Part shown: in pieces, positions 59,238 through 64,000 of the stretch | How positions within the stretch are numbered: position 1 is the first letter of the stretch | Layout of the letters: each line of letters opens with the position of its first letter | Origin: JANMMJ01 sp964543235 | GTDB taxonomy: Bacteria; Pseudomonadota; Alphaproteobacteria; Rhizobiales; Aestuariivirgaceae | Assembly: GCA_964543235.1 (NCBI GenBank) | Contig: CAZIXE010000010.1 | Span: forward strand, 16,114 to 80,113 | DNA length: 64,000 nucleotides | Direction of reading: 5' to 3' | Notes under the pieces: model-generated | Seen by the model: the letters and a program-made list of their open reading frames with translations, nothing else | Databases searched by the model: none | Told to the model about the DNA's origin: nothing | Translations under genes and position numbers: made by a program

Positions 59238-60667
59238 GCGAAACTGTCTCCCAGCAGGAAATCAAGCGCGCGATCGAGGCGGATATGGGGAAAGCCCTGG
59301 CCCTTGACCAGAGGCGGTCGGAATCGCACGAACTTCAGGCTGCCTTCGAGGCCACCATTCAGCGCTAGCTTCGCATCGGCTGGAACATCGCCGGGAAACA
59401 CCGCCGCCTCGGCATGGCCATCGAAAGTCTCGCCGCCGATCGTCTCGCCGGCCTCCGGAATGCCGGCGATGCAGGCGAGTTCCTCGCCCTTCTGGCGCAC
59501 CACCGCCTCGCGCGTCGCCCGGATCGCCGCCAGGGCCACCACGTCGATCGCAGCGCCGGCAAATTCGGCGCGTGTCGAAGCTTCGGCCACGATCTCCTTG
59601 AGAATGGCTTCGAGGCGGTCGTGGCTCGCATGATGCAGGAGATCGGCCTTGGTGGCCGCGAACACGATGCGGCTGATCCGCCGCCCGAACACCGCCGAGG
59701 TCCAGGAATTGGCCCCCTGGCGGAAGCACGACAGCACGCCCGTGGTCGCCAGCTTGAGGTCGTTGACCGCGGCGGCACCGGCATTCAGTGCAGCCAGCAC
59801 GTCGATCAGCACGATCTGCCGGTCCAGCCTTGCGAAATGCCCGAAGAAGAACGGCTTGACCACCCGCGCCACATAGGCATCGTAGCGCCGCTGCATGAGG
59901 GCGGCGAGTGAACCGGATTCGATCCTCCCGCCGGATGCCAGGTCGAGCGGCGCGAAAGTGAGGAGCGGCGACCCGGCAAGGTCGCCGGGCATCAGGAAGC
60001 GTCCCGGTGGCAGTGTCGACAGCGAAATGTCGTTGCGCCGGCACTTGCCGAGATAGGCGGTGAACAGGTCCGCCGCCTTCACGGCATCGGATTCCTGCGC
60101 CGGTGCTGCCGGGTCGAGGCTGCGCACGAAGCCGTGCCAATCCTTGGCCAGCGCATCGCGCGGATGCTTGCGGCTCGCGGCAATGGTCGCCGCCGACCAT
60201 TCCGCATAGCTCTGCCGCATCAGCGGCAGATCGAGTAGCCATTCGCCGGGGTAGTCGATGATATCGATGTGCAGCCGCCCGGATCCCAGATTGCGCGCAA
60301 TGAGGCCGCGCGGCTCGTAGTCGAGCGTGAGGCGGAGCTGGCTGAGGCGCCTTGTGCTTTCGGGCCACCGGCGCTCCGGGCCGGTCAGCGCCGCGACATG
60401 GTCCTCATAGGCGAAGCGCGGCAGCTCGTCATCGGGCTGCGGCTCGAGATAGGCGCGCTGGATCAGTCCCTGCGCCTGCGCATCGAAAAGCGGCAGCCGC
60501 GAGCGGTTGAGCAGCGCATGGACGAGGGCGGTAATGAACACCGTCTTGCCCGCCCTGGCGAGCCCGGTCACCCCGAGCCGCACGGTGGGATGGGCGAGAC
60601 TCGTGGCAAAGTCCTTCATCCCGCCGGCCGCGATCCGGCTGCTGTCGATGATATCACTGAGTCTCAA
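59234..60667 (-). CDS. ycjX: YcjX-like P-loop NTPase (DUF463)
   Basis: A 477-residue GTPase-like protein of the DUF463/YcjX family. The P-loop GLARAGKT is at 35-42, and further motifs are IIDYPGEWLLDLPLM and the base-recognition-like FAATKADLLHH. The start is TTG at 60667, eight bases after GGGAG, giving MRLSDIID. It is first of the ycjX-ycjF-M48 protease operon. A role in membrane stress is presumed from family context. Confidence 0.9.
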   Translation of the reverse strand: MRLSDIIDSSRIAAGGMKDFATSLAHPTVRLGVTGLARAGKTVFITALVHALLNRSRLPLFDAQAQGLIQRAYLEPQPDDELPRFAYEDHVAALTGPERRWPESTRRLSQLRLTLDYEPRGLIARNLGSGRLHIDIIDYPGEWLLDLPLMRQSYAEWSAATIAASRKHPRDALAKDWHGFVRSLDPAAPAQESDAVKAADLFTAYLGKCRRNDISLSTLPPGRFLMPGDLAGSPLLTFAPLDLASGGRIESGSLAALMQRRYDAYVARVVKPFFFGHFARLDRQIVLIDVLAALNAGAAAVNDLKLATTGVLSCFRQGANSWTSAVFGRRISRIVFAATKADLLHHASHDRLEAILKEIVAEASTRAEFAGAAIDVVALAAIRATREAVVRQKGEELACIAGIPEAGETIGGETFDGHAEAAVFPGDVPADAKLALNGGLEGSLKFVRFRPPLVKGQGFPHIRLDRALDFLLGDSFA

Positions 60668-60719
60668 GCTGAACTCCCGCCGCCAGTGTTGGGCGCGAGC
60701 CCGCCCATGGCAAGGGCCA

Positions 60720-61424
60720 TTACCAGGCGATGGGCTGGCCGTCGCGGAAGAAGCCGTTGCTGGGACCGCCTGGCGGCAGTGTCGCCGCCCACACGATGCC
60801 GGATGCACCATGTGCCACGTCACGGGTGGCGCCGGGCCCGCCCATGTCGGTCTTGACCCAGCCCGGGCACACCGAATTGACCATGATGCCGCGTGGCGCC
60901 AGCTCGCGCGCCAGCGTGCGGGTGAGCACATTGAGCATGGCCTTGGAAGCGCGGTAGCCGAAATGGCCGCCGCCCATCTCGGCCATCCCGCCCATGCCGG
61001 ACGAGACATTGACGATCCGCGCATGCGCGGCGAAGAGGGGAATGAGCAACCGGGTCAGCCGCCATGGCCCCAGCGCATTGACCGTGAGCGTTGCCACAAC
61101 CGCCCTGTCGAGGGCGGCGGGATCGGCCATTACCGCCGAGTCCTCTGGCAGAATGCCCGCCGCATTGACCAGGCCATCAATGGGACCGAGCGTGGCCGCC
61201 CATTTGCCGAAGGCCGCAATGGACCGGGTCGAGCCCATGTCGAGAGGCCTGGCCGTCACGTCAAAGCCTTGCGCTGCGAGCTGCCGCGCCGCCCCGGCGA
61301 GGCGGGCCCTGTCCTTGCTGGCGATGACGAGCCGGTAGCCCTTCTGGCCGAGCTGACGCGCGGTCTCGAAGCCGAGACCGCGCGAGCCCCCGGTAACGAT
61401 GGCAAGCGGTGCGGAAGTAGTCAT
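60720..61424 (-). CDS. Short-chain dehydrogenase/reductase
   Basis: A 234-residue SDR. The cofactor motif TGGSRGLG is at about 10-17, and the catalytic Ser and Tyr-X3-Lys are in VNVSSGMGGMAEMGGGHFGYRASK. The active-site asparagine region is LVNAAGILPED. Coenzyme and substrate are not decided by these motifs. It starts at the ATG at 61424, which gives MTTSAPLAIVTGG. Confidence 0.87.
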   Translation of the reverse strand: MTTSAPLAIVTGGSRGLGFETARQLGQKGYRLVIASKDRARLAGAARQLAAQGFDVTARPLDMGSTRSIAAFGKWAATLGPIDGLVNAAGILPEDSAVMADPAALDRAVVATLTVNALGPWRLTRLLIPLFAAHARIVNVSSGMGGMAEMGGGHFGYRASKAMLNVLTRTLARELAPRGIMVNSVCPGWVKTDMGGPGATRDVAHGASGIVWAATLPPGGPSNGFFRDGQPIAW

Positions 61425-61455
61425 GGCCCGCAGATGGGCGGGCCATGACAGAAGG

Positions 61456-61884
61456 TCAAGCCTTGGCGAGAACCGGTGCCTTCGCACCGGAAAGCCGCGC
61501 GTCGAGGCTCCACGGGCCGGCGCCGGCGGCGGCAAGATAGAGGAACACGAAGCTGTAGAGCGCCGCCAGCTCGCCGCCATTGAGGATCGGGTAAAAACCC
61601 TGCGGCGCATGCGCCATGAAATAGGCGACTGCCATCATCCCCGAGAGCACGAAGCCGGTGATCCGTGTGAACAGGCCGGCGACGATGAGGAGCCCGCCGG
61701 CCACTTCGAGGATACCGGCGAGGCCCATCAGCGAGAACAGCTCCACGCCGTCTTTGAAATACTCGACCAGCGGCCACTGGAAGAGCTTGGCCGTGCCATG
61801 GGCGAGGAACAGCAGTCCCGTCATGATACGCAGGACCGAGAGCAGGGGGCCGGACCAGGCGGCCGGAATGATGCCAGGTGTCAT
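61456..61884 (-). CDS. DoxX family membrane protein
   Basis: A 142-residue inner-membrane protein with four helices (LLSVLRIMTGLLFLAHG, SLMGLAGILEVAGGLLIVAG, VLSGMMAVAYFMAHA, LYSFVFLYLAAAG) and the DoxX motif GTAKLF. DoxX-like proteins are linked to thiol and oxidative-stress responses and quinol handling. The ATG at 61884 follows AAGGGAAAA. A consensus sigma-70 promoter is directly upstream. Confidence 0.88.
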   Translation of the reverse strand: MTPGIIPAAWSGPLLSVLRIMTGLLFLAHGTAKLFQWPLVEYFKDGVELFSLMGLAGILEVAGGLLIVAGLFTRITGFVLSGMMAVAYFMAHAPQGFYPILNGGELAALYSFVFLYLAAAGAGPWSLDARLSGAKAPVLAKA

Positions 61885-61915
61885 CGTAAGTTTTCCCTTG
61901 TGGTTGTGTGGGTCA

Positions 61916-61944
61916 ATTATACTGCATTGCACTATATGTAACAA
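61916..61944 (-). promoter_or_regulatory. Strong sigma-70 promoter of doxX
   Basis: On the minus strand, TTGTTA (61944-61939) and a perfect TATAAT (61921-61916) are separated by exactly 17 bases, ending 31 bases before the ATG at 61884. It is the best promoter match in the window. Confidence 0.75.
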
Positions 61945-62147
61945 GTCTTGGCACCATTAAACACGATCACGGTTTGCGGGTAGACTTCACGGTTGCGTGA
62001 GCCGGGATCCGGATTCCCGATTCCCGATTTGACGACGGTTCCCGGCCCTTGCTGACACGCCGCTGACGGGCTCCATCAGGTAAGGGTCATAGCCCTTGTT
62101 ACACATTCCGCAGGTCCGATTGGGACGCTGTGGAAGAGGAGGACCCC

Positions 62148-62351
62148 ATGATCAAAATCGCATTGGCAGCTCTCGCGGCTGTGATCGTGCTCGATATTCT
62201 GCCGGCCGTGCCGGTGAGCGCGAGCGTCGCTGGGCTGTCGGCCTATGACGGGGCGGCAATGATCGTCGAAAAGCGCCGCAAGGAGCGGGTGAAAGGCGGC
62301 AGCGGCTGCGACGATCCGGATGATGTGATCGAACATCCCGAGTGCCGCTGA
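62148..62351 (+). CDS. Small secreted or membrane-anchored protein, 67 residues
   Basis: The ATG at 62148 has GAGGAGG upstream, and codon use matches genuine genes. The product has an N-terminal hydrophobic helix (IALAALAAVIVLDILPAV), which may be a signal peptide or anchor, followed by a charged tail with KRRKERVKGG and an acidic CDDPDDVIEHPEC end with two cysteines. Unknown function. Confidence 0.62.
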   Translation: MIKIALAALAAVIVLDILPAVPVSASVAGLSAYDGAAMIVEKRRKERVKGGSGCDDPDDVIEHPECR

Positions 62352-62498
62352 GCCGCAGAGCCGGGCCGTGGCTGCCGGATTGCGGTGGCCCCGGTCTGGA
62401 CCCCGGGTTTCGCAATACCCATATGAGGAGTGTAACCGGCCGCGGCTGGCGGCATCGGGGCGGTGACACCGTTCGCACAATGTGAAGGAGCACCAGCC

Positions 62499-62633
62499 AT
62501 GAAACGCACAACCGACAGGTTTGACTCGCGGCGCTGGACCGGCGAACCCGACTATGTCGAAGTCGAGGCCCTGCCGCTGATCTTCATCCTCGGCGCCATC
62601 GCCTTCCTGCTGATCGGCATGATGGTAAGCTGA
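62499..62633 (+). CDS. Single-pass membrane microprotein, 44 residues
   Basis: GAAGGAG eight bases before the ATG at 62499, 44 codons, TGA at 62631. The hydrophilic start (MKRTTDRFDSRRWTGEPDYVEVEALP) leads to a C-terminal membrane helix LIFILGAIAFLLIGMMVS. This is the pattern of bacterial tail-anchored microproteins. It is too short to recognise a family. A hairpin terminator follows at 62646. Confidence 0.6.
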   Translation: MKRTTDRFDSRRWTGEPDYVEVEALPLIFILGAIAFLLIGMMVS

Positions 62634-62645
62634 ATCCGTGGCGCA

Positions 62646-62678
62646 AAATGCGGCGGCCCGGCATGGACCGCCGCATTT
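62646..62678 (+). terminator. Rho-independent-like terminator after the 44-residue gene
   Basis: A perfect 11-base stem, AAATGCGGCGG with CCGCCGCATTT, surrounds an 11-base loop and lies 13 bases after the stop at 62633. The T-run is short, so strength is uncertain. It separates the microprotein gene from the VapBC pair. Confidence 0.6.
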
Positions 62679-62682
62679 GACA

Positions 62683-62706
62683 TTAGCTAACCTGTTAGCT
62701 AACCTG
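62683..62706. promoter_or_regulatory. Tandem 12-base operator of the VapBC pair
   Basis: Two exact head-to-tail copies of TTAGCTAACCTG occupy 62683-62694 and 62695-62706. Each contains the palindrome TTAGCTAA. The array ends five bases before the antitoxin start at 62712, a usual place for toxin-antitoxin autoregulation. Confidence 0.7.
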
Positions 62707-62711
62707 TCCAG

Positions 62712-62969
62712 ATGACCGTAGTCACCATCCACAAGGCCAAAACCGAGCTGTCGAAGCTTGTGCAGCGCGCAGTGGAGGGCGAAGAAATCATCATTGCGCG
62801 CGGATCCGAACCGCTCGTCTTGCTCGCTCCCCTGGCTGCTCCCGGCGGCAGGGTGGCGAGGAAGCGCCGCCAGCCCGGATCGATGAAACACCTTCTCCGC
62901 GCAATTCCCGACCACATCTGGTTTGAGCCCATGCCCGAAGACGAACTCAGATTGTGGGAGGGCGGGTGA
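62712..62969 (+). CDS. Phd/YefM-type antitoxin of a VapBC module
   Basis: An 85-residue antitoxin. The N-terminal Phd-like DNA-binding fold is MTVVTIHKAKTELSKLVQRAVEGEEIIIARGSEPLVLL; the charged C-terminal half, with aromatic residues (IPDHIWFEPMPEDELRLWEGG), should wrap the toxin. Its stop overlaps the toxin GTG start. Labelled VapB by the PIN-domain partner even though the fold is Phd-like. Confidence 0.85.
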   Translation: MTVVTIHKAKTELSKLVQRAVEGEEIIIARGSEPLVLLAPLAAPGGRVARKRRQPGSMKHLLRAIPDHIWFEPMPEDELRLWEGG

Positions 62970-63352
62970 GCCTTCTGCTCGACACGCACGTGCTGTTCTG
63001 GTGGGTGACGGACAGCCCTGAACTCTCCGCAGCCGCTCGCGAGGCGATCGCGGCGGAGGCGGGAGCCTGCTTTGTCAGCGCGGCAAGCGCTTTCGAATTC
63101 TCGAACAAGGTGAGGCTCGGCAAGTTCGACGCCGCAAGAGAGCTGGTTGAACGGTTTGATGAAGTCTTGGCCGACAATGACTTCACGCCGCTGCCTGTCA
63201 GCCATCGCCATGCCCGCCTGGCGGGCCAGCTGGCAGCTCCGCACCGCGATCCTTTTGATCGCCTGATCGTGGCACAGGCGCTCACAGAGAACTGCGCAAT
63301 CGTCACGGCCGATCCGGCGCTCTCATCGCTCGGTGCGCTGACATTATGGTGA
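62966..63352 (+). CDS. PIN domain ribonuclease toxin VapC
   Basis: A 128-residue PIN nuclease that is expected to cleave RNA. The start is GTG at 62966, overlapping the antitoxin TGA. Acidic metal ligands are D6 (LLLDTH), the glutamate in SAFEFSNK, the aspartates in HRDPFDRLIVAQA and the last in VTADPAL. All catalytic positions are kept, so the toxin is probably active. Confidence 0.87.
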   Translation: MSLLLDTHVLFWWVTDSPELSAAAREAIAAEAGACFVSAASAFEFSNKVRLGKFDAARELVERFDEVLADNDFTPLPVSHRHARLAGQLAAPHRDPFDRLIVAQALTENCAIVTADPALSSLGALTLW

Positions 63353-63577
63353 TCGAGCGATTGTCGTGGCCCGTCCTGGACTGTCACGCCACCGCTCCGC
63401 TCCTGGCGTGCCGGCTCCTTTTGGAAGCCCCCTGAGAAACCGGCCGGTCAAGCTCCGCGCCTGCCGCACGGCGACCGCTGGAGAAATCATGTTACCCATG
63501 ACTTGCACCTGGGCAAACGCCACCGGTGCAGATATGGAGCGTGCTGTCATGTCATCTCTGCCCGGAATTGCTAGCCC

Positions 63578-63874
63578 ATGATGGCCGAACTGCGCCGCCT
63601 GTGGCGCGGCGAACTGCCGTTCTTGCGGGCCTTTCTGGGCTACGGCATCGTCTTCGGCCTGCCGCTCAATCTGGCCTGCAGCGCCCTCGCCCTCACGGCC
63701 TATGCGGCATCGAAGTCGCCGGCACTGTTCCTCGCTTTTCATCTCCTGCCGGTTCCCTATAACGCCCTTTGCTGCGTGGGCGCCTCGCGAAGCGCCCTGA
63801 AAGGTCCGGATGCGACCGCCGCCGCCGCCATGGCCGCGGCCATCGCCCTCTTCCTGGCCCTGCTGATCGTCTAG
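63578..63874 (+). CDS. Hypothetical membrane protein, 98 residues
   Basis: Three hydrophobic segments (FLGYGIVFGLPLNLACSALALTAYA, LFLAFHLLPVPYNALCCVGA, AAAAMAAAIALFLALLIV) make a small integral membrane protein of unknown function. It converges with the uvrA-like fragment (63874/63887). The 225 bases before it, after vapC, show no convincing gene. Confidence 0.6.
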   Translation: MMAELRRLWRGELPFLRAFLGYGIVFGLPLNLACSALALTAYAASKSPALFLAFHLLPVPYNALCCVGASRSALKGPDATAAAAMAAAIALFLALLIV

Positions 63875-63886
63875 GGAAGACGGGTC

Positions 63887-63958
63887 TCACTCCGCCGCTT
63901 CCCGTTTCCCGCGCTTGAGAACCCCCTTGAGGAACTGGCCGGTGTAGTCGCCCGTGAA
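63887..63958 (-). pseudogene. uvrA: 3' end of a uvrA-like gene, interrupted at 63959
   Basis: On the minus strand, the last 24 codons read FTGDYTGQFLKGVLKRGKREAAE and then stop, which is the C-terminal end of UvrA (excinuclease ABC subunit A). The codon just upstream in this frame, at 63961-63959, is TAG, and the sequence from about 63959 to 64000 does not resemble UvrA. Either an insertion or rearrangement has split the gene here, or the record joins unrelated sequence at its end. The call rests on 24 codons only. Confidence 0.5.
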
Positions 63959-64000
63959 CTATTCCCAAGTCATTGATTTCGGACTCTGACTGGCGGTTTT

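Noticed and set aside
63366..63581. Possible 71-residue gene after vapC
   Set aside because: No clear ribosome-binding site or hydrophobic or domain pattern; codon use does not resemble neighbouring genes.
1..64000. CRISPR arrays, tRNA or rRNA genes, prophage or intact insertion sequences
   Set aside because: None seen on reading through; no regular direct-repeat/spacer pattern, cloverleaf sequence or transposase was recognised.

Overview
The window is high-GC, gene-dense chromosomal DNA of an alphaproteobacterium, most likely a member of Hyphomicrobiales or a close relative. This rests on gene content and style: phnWAY phosphonate genes, YcjX/YcjF, a DUF1127 protein, a group III PLP ornithine decarboxylase, a GlxBCD/MgsABC-type cluster, Tmm and an ELM1 family protein. 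The species cannot be named from the sequence. No rRNA, tRNA, CRISPR array, prophage or intact insertion sequence was recognised.

Left part (1-8.9 kb): a 2-aminoethylphosphonate (AEP) degradation operon (phnW-phnA-phnY, minus strand, phnY running off the window) with a divergent LysR regulator, then a nitrilase-fold amidohydrolase and ung. A minus-strand operon gntR-eamA-phyH follows; its regulator gene faces the next cluster.

9-26 kb is the most interesting block. A DAO-type flavoprotein, a glutamine-synthetase-like ligase, and three proteins matching the parts of N-methylglutamate synthase (amidotransferase, GXGXG protein, FMN glutamate synthase domain) form a plus-strand run closed by an unrecognised 137-residue protein. 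About 2 kb on, after a TumE-type toxin-antitoxin pair and two unknown genes, lies trimethylamine monooxygenase (tmm). An APC permease follows further on. The promoter regions of gntR/DAO, tmm and the permease each hold three to five ATTGG-like repeats spaced 9-12 bp apart, which suggests one shared regulator and a methylated-amine regulon. Embedded here are a secreted mannuronan C5-epimerase-like RTX protein with all four AlgE catalytic residues, and a membrane adenylyl cyclase with an internal [2Fe-2S] ferredoxin domain.

26-37 kb: lemA plus DUF2207, a thiBPQ thiamine transporter under a TPP riboswitch, divergent thiamine pyrophosphokinase, an RNA m5U methyltransferase, efp divergent from epmA (which modifies EF-P), and a hydroxyacid dehydrogenase. 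37-50 kb: a DUF899 protein with a 44-residue cysteine-motif ORF, a winged-helix regulator, a beta-propeller protein, a MaoC hydratase, ornithine decarboxylase with a roughly 395-base leader, a ynjBCDF-like ABC transporter plus CDP-alcohol phosphatidyltransferase operon, a GguC/AraD1-like protein and a P1 family aminopeptidase. 50-64 kb: an Fe-S/flavin demethylase-like oxidoreductase with its MFS partner, a CelD-like acetyltransferase, a VWA protein, an M48 protease, ycjF/ycjX, SDR, DoxX, small membrane proteins, a VapBC pair with a tandem operator, and the last 24 codons of a uvrA-like gene that is interrupted close to the window end.
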